In this document: piece by piece, positions 1-8,616 of the stretch
Layout: every line of letters starts with the position of its first letter
How positions within the stretch are numbered: position 1 is the stretch's first letter
NCBI GenBank assembly: GCA_030123585.1
Contig: CP126120.1
Coordinates: forward strand, 682,001-746,000
DNA length: 64,000 nucleotides
Direction: 5' to 3'
DNA from: Rhodanobacteraceae bacterium
Lineage (GTDB): Bacteria > Pseudomonadota > Gammaproteobacteria > Xanthomonadales > Rhodanobacteraceae
Notes under the pieces: generated by a model
The model's database searches: none
Seen by the model: the letters and a program-made list of their open reading frames with translations, nothing else
Told to the model about the DNA's origin: nothing
Program-made: the position numbers and the translations under genes

Positions 1-236
1 GCGATCTTGTACATCCAGGTGTAAAACGCGCTGTCTCCACGGAACGCGCCGATCGCGCGATAGGCGCGGATGAACGCTTCCTGCGCCACGTCCTCGCACT
101 CGCTCCAGTCGTGCACGTAACGTGAAATCAGGCCGATGATCTTGTGCTGGTATTTGCGCACCAGCAGGTCGAAGGCCCGGTTGTCACCCTTGCGCACGCG
201 CTCCACGAGGGCACGATCGGTTTCCACATCGCCCAT
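1..236 (-). CDS. rpoE: RNA polymerase sigma-E factor (AlgU/RpoE type), N-terminal part
   Basis: ECF sigma factor of the envelope-stress type; only the first 78 residues are in the window and the C-terminus lies beyond the left edge. The visible part is the sigma-70 region 1.2/2: it starts MGDVETDRALVERV, continues with AFDLLVRKYQHKI, and has the region 2.2-2.4 block DVAQEAFIRAYRAI followed by FRGDSAFYTW, all very close to AlgU/RpoE. The ATG at 236 is preceded by GGGAG about 10 bases upstream. A sigma-E-type promoter lies just upstream, so autoregulation is likely. The anti-sigma gene (rseA/mucA) would be expected to the left, outside the window. Confidence 0.93.
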   Translation of the reverse strand, partial: MGDVETDRALVERVRKGDNRAFDLLVRKYQHKIIGLISRYVHDWSECEDVAQEAFIRAYRAIGAFRGDSAFYTWMYKI

Positions 237-280
237 CGGGGCGGCACTCCCTACTGCGCCGGGGGCGATTTGCACCCCCG

Positions 281-309
281 TCAGACCGCGCTGCACGCGC
301 GAAAGTTCA
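281..309 (-). promoter_or_regulatory. Sigma-E-type promoter of rpoE
   Basis: Read on the minus strand, TGAACTT is followed after 17 bases by TCTGA. This resembles the sigma-E consensus (GGAACTT, 16-17 bases, TCTRA). It would start transcription near 275, giving a leader of about 39 bases before the rpoE ATG. It is the autoregulatory promoter expected for this gene. The rest of 237-423 shows no other feature I can support. Confidence 0.7.
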
Positions 310-423
310 CCCGGCTTTGCCATTCCACGTCCCTTGAATCGCACTCGTCTTGGTCATGGTTGGGCCGACGGATCGTCGAATCAAGCGTAGCGTGCAACCG
401 CCGTACCCTTCAAATGCGCGCCG

Positions 424-2244
424 TCAGCGGGGTTTGCCGGCTTGCCGGGATTTGTCCGCCGCGGGTGCCGCGCGCTGGGCGGCCAGCCAATCGGTCAACG
501 CCGCCGCCGGCAGCGGACGGCAGAACAGGTAGCCCTGGGCCGCATCGCAGCCGTGTGCGCGCAGAAAATCCAGTTGGCGCCCGGTTTCCACGCCCTCCGC
601 GATCGTGCGCACGCGCCGGCGGCGCGCGTGGTCGAGGATCGCCGTCACCACCGCTTCGTCGTCCGGGTCGCTGCCGAGGTTGCGGATGAAGCTGTGGTCG
701 ATCTTGACCGCGTCGACCGCCAGGCGCGGCGCGCGGCCTGGCGCCGCCGGCGCGACCCCGGCATCGTCGACCACGATGCGGCAACCGATCCGGCGCAACG
801 CGCGCACACTCGCGACCAGTTCCGCCTGCGGATCGGCCAGCACGCCTTCCGGCGTCTCGAGGTCGAGTACGCCCGGCTGCAACCCGGCATCGCGGCACGC
901 CGCCCGGATCATCGCGACCAGGTTCGGCTGCATCCATTGCAAGGCGGACAGATTGACCGCGAGACGCAACGGCCGACCCGTCCGGCGCCGCCATTCGGCC
1001 ACGTCGATGCAGGCCCGCCGCAGGACCCATTCGCCGATCGAGATGATCAACCCGGTTTCCTCGGCCAGCGGCACGAAGAAGGCGGGGCTCAGCATCCCAA
1101 GCGCCGGATGTCGCCAACGCACCAGCGCTTCCACCGCGACGACGTCGCCGGATGCAAGCTCGATCTGCGGCTGGTAGTGGACGCTCAACTCGCCGTTCGC
1201 TTCGGCCTTGCGCAAGCGTGCTTCCATTTCGAGGTGCTGCCGGTGGGTTTCCTCCGGCACGGCGCCGAACGCCTTGACCTTGTTGCGGCCCTCGCCCTTG
1301 GCGCTGTACATCGCCATGTCGGCGTGCTTGACCAGCCCTTCGGCATTCGTCGCGTCGTCCGGATAGACACTGACACCGATCGACGTGGTCACCTGCAACT
1401 CGGATCCGTCGTCGAGCGCCAGCGGCGTCCGCATGCCGGCCAGCAGTTTCGCCGCGACGCGCGCGGCATCGGCGCGGCCGTTGACGTGGCGAAGGATCAG
1501 CGTGAATTCGTCGCCGGCATAGCGCGCGATCGTGTCGGACGCGCGCACCAGGTTGCGCAGCCGTTCCGCCACCGCCACCAGCACCTGGTCGCCCACGGCG
1601 TGGCCCAGCGAATCGTTGATGCCCTTGAAGCGGTCCAGGTCCACGAACAACACCGCGAGCACCTCGCCGGTGCGGCGCGCATCGTGCAAGGCGGATTCGA
1701 GGCGGTCGAGGAACAGCAGCCGGTTGGGCAGGTCCGTCAAGCCGTCCAGCAAGGCGCGATCACGTCCGCGGCCGCGTTCCGCGCGCAGTTCCAGCAGCGC
1801 CGCAAAGCGCGCCGCGACGATTTCCAGCAGGGGCTGCAGGATTGCCGCGTCCGGCGCGTCCTCGTGCCGCGAGGCGCACACCATCACGCCCAGCACCTCA
1901 CGGTGCGCATCGAACAACGGCAACGCCGCGCAACGTACGCTGTGGGTGGCGCGCGCGTAGGCCACCATGTCCGGCGGCAGCGGTGCGCCGATGCCGATCA
2001 CCGCGTCGCCGGCCAGCGCCCTTTGCACGAAGGCTTCCGCAAGCACATCGCGTTCATTCGACATGCTGCCCACGCGGGCCAGCGTCTCCAGCTTGCCCGC
2101 GGACGCGTCGCGCTCGGCAACGATCAGCATGTCCATGCCGAGCACCTGCGCCGCAGGTTGCACCAGACCGGGCATGCCTGCGTCGCGGCCCGGCTGGAGC
2201 AGGCGCGCGAGGTCGCGCAGGATGGTTTCGATGTCGTCAGGCAT
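424..2244 (-). CDS. GAF-GGDEF-EAL cyclic-di-GMP signalling protein
   Basis: 606 residues, cytoplasmic, no membrane segments. Residues 1-160 look like a GAF sensor domain. Residues about 165-330 are a GGDEF (diguanylate cyclase) domain whose signature reads AGDEF. Residues about 345-595 are an EAL (phosphodiesterase) domain with EAL, VNLS, ETPE, VDD, VKIDHSFI and IAEGVET blocks. Loop 6 of the EAL domain, normally DDFGTGYSS, reads DDAGVAPAA, so phosphodiesterase activity may be weak or lost. No Shine-Dalgarno sequence precedes the ATG; a TAGGCT hexamer ends six bases before it, suggesting a leaderless mRNA. It lies between rpoE and the divergent fad gene and seems to be transcribed alone. Confidence 0.9.
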   Translation of the reverse strand: MPDDIETILRDLARLLQPGRDAGMPGLVQPAAQVLGMDMLIVAERDASAGKLETLARVGSMSNERDVLAEAFVQRALAGDAVIGIGAPLPPDMVAYARATHSVRCAALPLFDAHREVLGVMVCASRHEDAPDAAILQPLLEIVAARFAALLELRAERGRGRDRALLDGLTDLPNRLLFLDRLESALHDARRTGEVLAVLFVDLDRFKGINDSLGHAVGDQVLVAVAERLRNLVRASDTIARYAGDEFTLILRHVNGRADAARVAAKLLAGMRTPLALDDGSELQVTTSIGVSVYPDDATNAEGLVKHADMAMYSAKGEGRNKVKAFGAVPEETHRQHLEMEARLRKAEANGELSVHYQPQIELASGDVVAVEALVRWRHPALGMLSPAFFVPLAEETGLIISIGEWVLRRACIDVAEWRRRTGRPLRLAVNLSALQWMQPNLVAMIRAACRDAGLQPGVLDLETPEGVLADPQAELVASVRALRRIGCRIVVDDAGVAPAAPGRAPRLAVDAVKIDHSFIRNLGSDPDDEAVVTAILDHARRRRVRTIAEGVETGRQLDFLRAHGCDAAQGYLFCRPLPAAALTDWLAAQRAAPAADKSRQAGKPR

Positions 2245-2250
2245 GGGCGC

Positions 2251-2256
2251 AGCCTA
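2251..2256 (-). promoter_or_regulatory. Putative -10 box of the GGDEF-EAL gene (leaderless)
   Basis: On the minus strand TAGGCT lies exactly six bases before the ATG at 2244. A TTGCCC hexamer (2276-2281) sits 19 bases upstream as a poor -35. Transcription would begin at or next to the start codon. Confidence 0.45.
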
Positions 2257-2434
2257 CGCGTGCGCGGCCGCTTGCGGGCAACCGTTCCGCCGCGCGCTCC
2301 CTGCGTGAAGCTTGGTTGGTCACGACAGTCCTGCCATCCTCGAACCGGTGAAGCGCCGCGGACATCCTGACAAGCTGCGCAGCCCACGATGCACGCGGCG
2401 CTTTCCGGCGTTGACCCGAATCCCTGCCCGCCCG

Positions 2435-4540
2435 ATGATGCGCACGAACCTGCCGCGGGAACGAGAAGTGTTCGACGGTTTGCGATTCAGTCATTGGCAA
2501 GCTTCGCAGGGAGCCGACAGGGTGCTGGTGCTGACGATGGACCGCGCCGGCAGCCGCGCGAACGCGCTGTCGCGCGCGTTGCTGGATGAACTGGACGCGA
2601 TGCTGGAACGCATCACGATCGAACGGCCCTCGGCGGTAGTGATCCGTTCAGGCAAACCATCCGGTTTCGCGGTAGGCGCCGACCTCAACGAATTCGAAGG
2701 CTACGAACGCGCCGGCACGGTGCGCGAGGAAATCGAGCACGGCCAACGCGTGTTCCAGCGCCTCGCGGAACTGCCGATGCCGACGGTGTGCGCGATCCAC
2801 GGAGCCTGCATGGGCGGCGGCACCGAACTCGCGCTGGCCTGCCGGATGCGCGTCGCCGCGCGTGCGCCGGAAACGCGGATTGCGCTGCCGGAAGTGCAAC
2901 TCGGCATCCATCCTGGCTGGGGCGGCACGGCCCGCCTGCCGCGCCTGATCGGCGCACCGCAAGCGCTGGCGATGATGCTGACCGGACGCGCGGCGTCGGC
3001 CGAACGCGCACTGGCCGAAGGGCTGGTCGATCGCCTGGCCGCGCCCGATGCACTGCTGGATGTAGCAAAAAAACTCGCGCTGCATCCGATCACGCGCCCA
3101 TTCAAGCAGCGCGCGCTGGCGTGGCTCACCAACTGCTGGCCGGCGCGGCAGATCCTCGCGCCGGTCGTACGCAAGCAGACCGCAGCGAAAGCATCCCCGC
3201 AACACTACCCCGCGCCGTTCGCGCTGATCGAGGTGTGGCGGCGCGGCGGCGGCAACGTGCGGCAACGGTTGCGGCTGGAAGCCGGCTCCGTCGCGAAACT
3301 GGCCAGGACCGACACCGCCCGGAACCTCATCCGCATCTTCTTCCTGCGCGAACGGATGCGCGGGTTGGCGGGCGACACGCCGCACGGCATCACGCACGTC
3401 CACGTGGTCGGCGCCGGCGTGATGGGCGGCGACATCGCCGCGTGGAGCGCGCTGCGCGGCTTTGCGGTGACGCTGCAGGACCGCGAGATGAAATTCGTCG
3501 AACCCGCGCTGGCGCGCGCGCGGAAACTGTTCGAGAAAAAACTGAAGACCCGCGAGCGCATCGCGGCGGTCGAAGCGCGCCTGACGCCCGACGTCGAAGG
3601 CGCCGGAATTCCGTCATCGCAACTCGCGATCGAGGCGATCTACGAAAATCCGGAAGCCAAGGAAGCCATCTATCGCCAGCTTGAACCGAAGGTCGCACCC
3701 GATGCGTTGATCGCCACCAACACCTCGTCGATTCCGCTGGACGAACTGCGCGGTGCGCTCGCGAACCCCGGCCGTTTCCTCGGCCTGCACTTCTTCAACC
3801 CGGTCGCACAGATGCCGCTGGTGGAAGTGGTGTGCCACGACCAGCTTGAGGAAACGGCTGCGAAGCGTGCGCTGGCGTGGGTGAAGGCCATCGGCAAACT
3901 GCCGCTGCCGGTCAAGGGCACGCCGGGTTTCCTGGTCAACCGCATTTTGGTGCCCTACTTGCTGGAAGCCGTGCGTTGCCACGTCGAAGGCATTCCCGAT
4001 CCCGTGATCGACCGCGCGGGCAAGCACTTCGGGATGCCGATGGGTCCGATCGAACTGATCGACACCGTCGGGTTGGACGTTGCGCTATCGGTAGGCAGGG
4101 AACTCGGTCCGTTCCTGAATCTGGAATTGCCCGAAGGCATCGCCGACAAGGTCGAAGGCGGCAAGCGCGGCAAGAAGGATGGCCAGGGTTTCTACACGTG
4201 GAAGGACGGCAAGCCCGAAAAGCCCAAGGTCGATCCGAACTACCACGCACCGGCCGATCTCGAAGACCGCCTGATCCTGCCGATGCTCAACGAAGCCGTC
4301 GCCTGCCTGCACGACGGCGTGGTCGAGGACGCCGACCTGCTGGACGCCGGCGTGATCTTCGGCACCGGCTTCGCGCCGTTCCGCGGCGGCCCGATCCAGT
4401 ACATCCGCGCCACCGGCGCCGGCGTGCTGCGCGAGAAACTCGATGCGCTGGTGAAAACCCACGGCCCGCGCTTCGCCCCCAAGCAGGGTTGGTTCAATCC
4501 GGCGCTGGCGGCGCAAAACGAGCCAACGGGCGGGCAGTAG
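2435..4540 (+). CDS. Fatty-acid oxidation multifunctional protein (enoyl-CoA hydratase / 3-hydroxyacyl-CoA dehydrogenase)
   Basis: 701 residues, the usual length of FadB/FadJ alpha subunits. The N-terminal crotonase domain has GACMGGGTELALACR and PEVQLGIHPGWGGT, carrying both catalytic glutamates. The C-terminal half is a 3-hydroxyacyl-CoA dehydrogenase: NAD-binding GAGVMGGD, NTSSIPLDEL, and the catalytic His in LHFFNPVAQMP. It would catalyse steps 2 and 3 of beta-oxidation. The frame is open from 2312, but similarity starts near MMRTNLPRE, so I use the ATG at 2435 (2438 is equally possible). No fadA thiolase is adjacent, so FadB versus FadJ cannot be decided and I give no symbol. Confidence 0.9.
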   Translation: MMRTNLPREREVFDGLRFSHWQASQGADRVLVLTMDRAGSRANALSRALLDELDAMLERITIERPSAVVIRSGKPSGFAVGADLNEFEGYERAGTVREEIEHGQRVFQRLAELPMPTVCAIHGACMGGGTELALACRMRVAARAPETRIALPEVQLGIHPGWGGTARLPRLIGAPQALAMMLTGRAASAERALAEGLVDRLAAPDALLDVAKKLALHPITRPFKQRALAWLTNCWPARQILAPVVRKQTAAKASPQHYPAPFALIEVWRRGGGNVRQRLRLEAGSVAKLARTDTARNLIRIFFLRERMRGLAGDTPHGITHVHVVGAGVMGGDIAAWSALRGFAVTLQDREMKFVEPALARARKLFEKKLKTRERIAAVEARLTPDVEGAGIPSSQLAIEAIYENPEAKEAIYRQLEPKVAPDALIATNTSSIPLDELRGALANPGRFLGLHFFNPVAQMPLVEVVCHDQLEETAAKRALAWVKAIGKLPLPVKGTPGFLVNRILVPYLLEAVRCHVEGIPDPVIDRAGKHFGMPMGPIELIDTVGLDVALSVGRELGPFLNLELPEGIADKVEGGKRGKKDGQGFYTWKDGKPEKPKVDPNYHAPADLEDRLILPMLNEAVACLHDGVVEDADLLDAGVIFGTGFAPFRGGPIQYIRATGAGVLREKLDALVKTHGPRFAPKQGWFNPALAAQNEPTGGQ

Positions 4541-4557
4541 CACGCCTGCTTCCGCGG

Positions 4558-4890
4558 CTACAGAATCTCTGCCACGTCCGCTTCGTCATCATCGCCAAAC
4601 GCGATGATTTCGCCCTGATGTTTCAACAGCAGGTTGGTCACGTACCAGCGAGGGCGATTGCCGCATTTGATCCAAATGACCTTCGGAGGCGCACCGCGCA
4701 AGGCCGCCAGTTCGTGGAAATCCGAATCCTTGGTCACCAGCGTGAACCCGTGTTCGCGCGCATAAGACCAGATCGCAAAATCATCCGCTGTCTCCAACCC
4801 CAATCTTGTGACCTGGCTGGATCCGGGAAATGCCGCTTCCAGATCAGCCAGCATGCGCTGCGAAAGATTTTCGTCGAGCAGCAGCTTCAC
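4558..4890 (-). CDS. DUF5615 PIN-like protein (toxin-like)
   Basis: 110 residues with the DUF5615 pattern: MKLLLDENLS at the N-terminus, a DDFAIWSYAREHG stretch, and VTKDSDF in the middle. These acidic residues match the metal site of PIN-like nucleases. It follows a DUF433 gene with a 10-base gap, the usual toxin-antitoxin arrangement. In such pairs the DUF5615 protein is presumed to be an RNase toxin, but that has been tested for few members. It ends close to the convergent fad gene. Confidence 0.8.
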   Translation of the reverse strand: MKLLLDENLSQRMLADLEAAFPGSSQVTRLGLETADDFAIWSYAREHGFTLVTKDSDFHELAALRGAPPKVIWIKCGNRPRWYVTNLLLKHQGEIIAFGDDDEADVAEIL

Positions 4891-4900
4891 GCCGACGTAC

Positions 4901-5131
4901 TCATCCGCCGATCGCGATCAGGCGATGTTCGCGATTGGCGGCATAAGCGAGCACGGCGCGAATGTCCTCGATGGTGAGTTCGGGATATTCGGCCACGATG
5001 TCGGATTCGCCCATGCCTTGCGCCAGCCAATCCAGCACGTCGTATACCGTGATGCGCAGATGACGGATGCACGGCTTGCCGCCACGCTTGCCGGGTTCGA
5101 TGGTAATGCGTTGGGTTTCGTCGTGGACCAC
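4901..5131 (-). CDS. DUF433 protein (antitoxin-like partner)
   Basis: 76 residues. It matches the DUF433 pattern: GGKPCIRHLRITVYDVLDWL, then MGESDIVAEYPELTIEDIRA, then AYAANRE. DUF433 proteins have a helix-turn-helix-like fold and pair with DUF5615 or VapC-like toxins. The frame also allows a GTG at 5149. I prefer the GTG at 5131 because GGAG lies seven bases before it. TAGAAT (minus strand, 5168-5173) is a good -10 candidate for the pair. The small two-gene module sits between housekeeping genes. Confidence 0.75.
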   Translation of the reverse strand: MVHDETQRITIEPGKRGGKPCIRHLRITVYDVLDWLAQGMGESDIVAEYPELTIEDIRAVLAYAANREHRLIAIGG

Positions 5132-5167
5132 GTCACTGCTCCGAACCACACACGAAGGGTCGCAGTC

Positions 5168-5173
5168 ATTCTA
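5168..5173 (-). promoter_or_regulatory. Putative -10 box of the DUF433-DUF5615 operon
   Basis: TAGAAT on the minus strand, 36 bases upstream of the preferred GTG start of the DUF433 gene. No convincing -35 is seen at 16-18 bases. Confidence 0.4.
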
Positions 5174-5217
5174 GCCGGTTCGGACGGCGGCAAAAGTCGG
5201 TGCGACGGGCAGCGTCT

Positions 5218-6084
5218 TCACGCCGTCGCCAGCACAAGCACTGCCGCGACCGCCAGCGCCAGGCCGATTCGATTGAGCCAGCCCAGGCGTTCGCGGAACG
5301 CCCACACGCCGACCAGCGCGGCCAGCACGATCACGCCGATGTTCATGGCCGAGAACACCAGCGCCGGATCGCTCGCCAGATGACGATGCGCTTGCACGTA
5401 GAACAGGATGTTGCCGAAGTTGAACACGCCCAGCAGCATGGCGCCGCCCGCGTTCCGCCATTGCCAGTGGGCGCGGCCGCTCGCGTACAGCCAAGCCATC
5501 GCCAGCATCGACAACACGAAGGCCAGCACGAAGGTGGCCAGCAACACATCCGCGAACGGCACGCCGGTCAACTGCGCGACGCGCTTGAACAGGATGTCGA
5601 TCGCGCCCATGCCGACAAACACGATCAACGGCCACCACCAACTGCGACCGGACGCTTCGAGGTTTGGTGCGCGGGGGCGCGCCACGATGCAGGCGATGGC
5701 GGCAAGACCGAGCGCCATGCCGGCGCCCTTGTGCCAAGTGAACACTTCGCCAAACAGGGTGAACGCCGCGACCAGCGGCAGCAGCAGCGACAGGCGCTGC
5801 GCCGCATCGGTCAACACCACGCCCACGCGGCGCACCGACCACGCCAGCACCAGGAACATCGAAGGCAGCAGCACGCCGAGTGCCAGCAACACCCGCCAGG
5901 CCGGATGCGCCACGGGCAACGTCAGCAATCCGGGATGCGGATCGAGCAATGCGATGGTGAGCAAGACCGCCACCAGGTAATTGCCCGCGATGGCCTGGCG
6001 CACGTCGACGTCACAGCGCGACGCCAGTTTCAGCAGCACCGACACCACCACGCTGCACACCACGCTGAGCGCGATGTAGATCAC
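5218..6084 (-). CDS. EamA/DMT-family inner-membrane transporter
   Basis: 288 residues made of about ten hydrophobic helices in two repeats, the drug/metabolite transporter (EamA) plan. The first helix starts at the N-terminus (MIYIALSVVCSVVVSVLLKL); repeat 2 starts near WWWPLIVFVGMGAIDILFK. The small YNQIQ-like charged patches of exporters are absent, so the substrate cannot be inferred. The stop of the upstream DUF2058 gene (6098) is 13 bases from this start, so the two are probably co-transcribed. Confidence 0.82.
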   Translation of the reverse strand: MIYIALSVVCSVVVSVLLKLASRCDVDVRQAIAGNYLVAVLLTIALLDPHPGLLTLPVAHPAWRVLLALGVLLPSMFLVLAWSVRRVGVVLTDAAQRLSLLLPLVAAFTLFGEVFTWHKGAGMALGLAAIACIVARPRAPNLEASGRSWWWPLIVFVGMGAIDILFKRVAQLTGVPFADVLLATFVLAFVLSMLAMAWLYASGRAHWQWRNAGGAMLLGVFNFGNILFYVQAHRHLASDPALVFSAMNIGVIVLAALVGVWAFRERLGWLNRIGLALAVAAVLVLATA

Positions 6085-6097
6085 CGGCGCGCGCCCG

Positions 6098-6619
6098 TCA
6101 CCACATCAAGTCGTCGGGAACGCCGTCGTCGTCGGCCGGCGCATCGGGGTCGACCAGCAAGGCCATGGCTTCGGGCGCGAACGCCTGTACCTGCATGGCG
6201 ATGTCGCGGCCGACCAGCACGACCCTGCCGCCATGCATCACCACGCCGATTTCCCCGGCGTTGAGCTGGGCCAATTGCTCAGGCGTCACGTAGACCCGCC
6301 GGATCTTGCCGGCGTACTCGAAGTTGCGGACCTGCTCGGCGTCGTCGCGATTCAACGCCTTGCCATCCAGCAGTTCCTGCAGCCTGCGCTTGCGCTCCTT
6401 CTTCGCGGCAGCCTTCTCGCGCGCCTCGCGTTCGGCGGCCTCGCGTTCGGCGCGTTCGGCCTTCGCGCGCAGCGCGAAAGCCTGCGCGAGATCCGGTTCG
6501 ACGGACTCGCGCGGCTTGCGCGGTTCGGGCCGGTGCGCGTGGGGTTTCGCCTTCGGCTGCGGTTTCGGCGACGGCTTGAAGCCCGCCTTCAGCAATTGGT
6601 CTCGGAGTGAATCGCCCAC
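6098..6619 (-). CDS. DUF2058 protein (YaiL-like, nucleoid/RNA-associated)
   Basis: 173 residues. The N-terminus VGDSLRDQLLKAGF is the DUF2058 signature. A basic, Pro/Lys-rich stretch and a long charged coiled coil (about residues 45-85, rich in AERE/KKERKRR) follow, then a C-terminal globular part (AGKIRRVYVTPEQLAQLNAGEIGVV). E. coli YaiL is reported to bind polysomes. I choose the GTG at 6619, as GAGG lies six bases upstream; a TTG at 6631 is in frame but overlaps that Shine-Dalgarno. It lies 13 bases from the downstream EamA gene. Confidence 0.82.
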   Translation of the reverse strand: MGDSLRDQLLKAGFKPSPKPQPKAKPHAHRPEPRKPRESVEPDLAQAFALRAKAERAEREAAEREAREKAAAKKERKRRLQELLDGKALNRDDAEQVRNFEYAGKIRRVYVTPEQLAQLNAGEIGVVMHGGRVVLVGRDIAMQVQAFAPEAMALLVDPDAPADDDGVPDDLMW

Positions 6620-6656
6620 GTTGGACCTCAAATCTCAGACATCGGAAAAACAATGC

Positions 6657-6828
6657 TCGTCATTCCGGGGTCATCGCCGGTTTCATCGGCGATGACGCGG
6701 GGAGCGGCCAGGGATGGCCGCGCTTTGAGGAGCGAGGAAACCCGGAATCCAGATCTCGTCGCTCGTGCACAAAAAACTGGATTCCGGGTTCTGCCCGCAA
6801 ACAGCGCGGGCAGCCCCGGAATGACGAC
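6657..6828. repeat. Intergenic repeat, CGTCATTCCGG family (copy 1)
   Basis: The 310-base gap between slyX and the DUF2058 gene holds this element. It opens with CGTCATTCCGGGG, closes with CCCCGGAATGACG, and contains inner inverted pairs (CCCGGAATCCAG against CTGGATTCCGGG). A related copy lies at 23750-23863. I see no gene in the gap. Confidence 0.75.
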
Positions 6829-6929
6829 AGAGATGGATGGCGGCTCTTATGGACGTTCTGATGATCGCTGTCCGGCTGACCCTCAAGTTGCGACGACGTC
6901 CATCGAAGCAGCATTCACGGACGAGTGCA

Positions 6930-7142
6930 CTAATAATGCGGCGGCGGCTCATCCTGCACATCATCCGAAAGACTCGTGCGCAGCGCTGCCAGTTCCCGGC
7001 GCAACTCGGTCAATGCGTTTTCGAGTTTCAGCAGGCGCTGGGATTGCTGCGCCTCGCTGTCGTTCAACGAAGCCACCGCGTCGTCGAGGAAGGTCAGTTT
7101 CAACTCGAGCTCGTTCATGCGCTCGTCGTTCGGCGTATTCAT
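6930..7142 (-). CDS. slyX: SlyX family protein
   Basis: 70 residues, the normal SlyX size: a single coiled coil (MNELELKLTFLDDAVASLND...RLLKLENALTELRREL) ending in the conserved EPPPHY. Its molecular role is not known. It starts six bases after the ugd stop codon, so it is probably the second gene of a ugd-slyX transcript. A second in-frame ATG (residue 9) is possible as start. Confidence 0.9.
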   Translation of the reverse strand: MNTPNDERMNELELKLTFLDDAVASLNDSEAQQSQRLLKLENALTELRRELAALRTSLSDDVQDEPPPHY

Positions 7143-7148
7143 CGCAGC

Positions 7149-8495
7149 TCATGCCCCCGCTGAGGAAATACTGCGTCCGCGCCCGATGCCGTAATAGGCC
7201 AGTCCGGCGGCTTCGACCACGGCGGGATCGTACAGGTTGCGGCCGTCGAAAACCGCCGGCGTCTTCAGCATCGCCTTGATGCGCGCGAAGTCCGGGCTGC
7301 GGAACACCTTCCATTCGGTGACCACCGCCAGTACGTCGGCGCCTTCGAGTGCAAGCATCGGGTCGTCGCACAGGACCAGGTCCTCGCGCGCGCCATAGAT
7401 GCGGTCGGCCTCGCCGTGCGCCTGCGGGTCGAACGCGCGCACGCTGGCGCCGGCCTGCCACAAGGCTTCCATCAGCACGCGGCTGGGCGCCTCGCGCATG
7501 TCGTCGGTGTTGGGTTTGAAGGCCAGCCCCCACAACGCGATGGTCTTGCCACGCACGTCGCCGTCGAAGTGCCGCGCGATCAGGTCGAACAGCTTGCGCT
7601 TCTGGTCGCGGTTCACCGCTTCCACCGCGCCAAGCAGGCGCGCGTCGTAACCGTTCGCGCTGGCCGTGCGCTCCAACGCCTGCACGTCCTTGGGAAAACA
7701 CGAACCGCCGTAGCCGGTACCGGGATAGATGAAGTGGTAGCCGATGCGCGGGTCGGCGCCGATGCCGTGGCGCACCATCTCGACGTCCGCGCCCACGCGC
7801 TCGGCGATGTTGGCGATCTCGTTCATGAAGCTGATCTTGGTCGCCAGCATCGCGTTGGCCGCGTATTTGGTGAGCTCGGCCGAGCGCTCGTCCATCACCA
7901 CGATGCGCTCGTGGTTGCGGTTGAACGGCGCGTACAACGCCTTGACCACGTTGATCGCGCGCGGCGAGGACGCACCCACGATGATGCGGTCGGGCTTCAT
8001 GCAGTCGTTGACCGCGTCGCCCTCCTTCAGGAATTCGGGATTGGAGACCACGTCGAAGGTGATGTCCGCGCCGCGCTGCTTCAACGCCGACGCGATTTCC
8101 GCGCGCACCCGATCGGCGGTACCAACCGGCACCGTGGATTTGTCCACGACCACTGCGTAACGATCGAGGTGTTCGCCGATGCTGCGCGCGACCGCGAGCA
8201 CGTATTTCAGGTCTGCGCTGCCGTCCTCGTCGGGCGGCGTGCCCACCGCGATGAAGATCACGTCGCCGTGCGCGACCGCGGCAGTAGCGGCGGTGGTGAA
8301 TGCGAGGCGGCCGGCCGCATGGTTGCGCTGCACCAGCGGCTCCAGGCCGGGCTCGAAGATCGGGATTTCGCCGCGTTCGAGACGCGCGATCTTGTCCGCG
8401 TCCACGTCCATGCACAGAACGTGGTTGCCCATCTCGGCGAGGCAGGTGCCGGTGACGAGGCCGACGTAGCCGGTGCCGAAGATGGTCAGTTTCAT
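7149..8495 (-). CDS. ugd: UDP-glucose 6-dehydrogenase
   Basis: 448 residues. It oxidises UDP-glucose to UDP-glucuronate with two NAD+, feeding exopolysaccharide and LPS sugar synthesis in the cytosol. The N-terminal Rossmann motif is [17 protein letters not shown]. The catalytic Cys lies in [16 protein letters not shown] (about residue 260). The C-terminal UDP-binding domain has [18 protein letters not shown]. The length and all motifs are complete. The start is the ATG at 8495; a TAAACT hexamer (8523-8528, minus strand) is a possible -10. Confidence 0.95.
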   Translation of the reverse strand: MKLTIFGTGYVGLVTGTCLAEMGNHVLCMDVDADKIARLERGEIPIFEPGLEPLVQRNHAAGRLAFTTAATAAVAHGDVIFIAVGTPPDEDGSADLKYVLAVARSIGEHLDRYAVVVDKSTVPVGTADRVRAEIASALKQRGADITFDVVSNPEFLKEGDAVNDCMKPDRIIVGASSPRAINVVKALYAPFNRNHERIVVMDERSAELTKYAANAMLATKISFMNEIANIAERVGADVEMVRHGIGADPRIGYHFIYPGTGYGGSCFPKDVQALERTASANGYDARLLGAVEAVNRDQKRKLFDLIARHFDGDVRGKTIALWGLAFKPNTDDMREAPSRVLMEALWQAGASVRAFDPQAHGEADRIYGAREDLVLCDDPMLALEGADVLAVVTEWKVFRSPDFARIKAMLKTPAVFDGRNLYDPAVVEAAGLAYYGIGRGRSISSAGA

Positions 8496-8616
8496 GCCGA
8501 GGCGCCTTTCGCGAAAGCCGCCAGTTTAGCAACGGCAAAAACAAATCTCCGCTGAAGCGGGCCCGCACGACAACCGCACGGAGCCCCAGGCGCCACGCCT
8601 GCTCCGCGAATGCACC

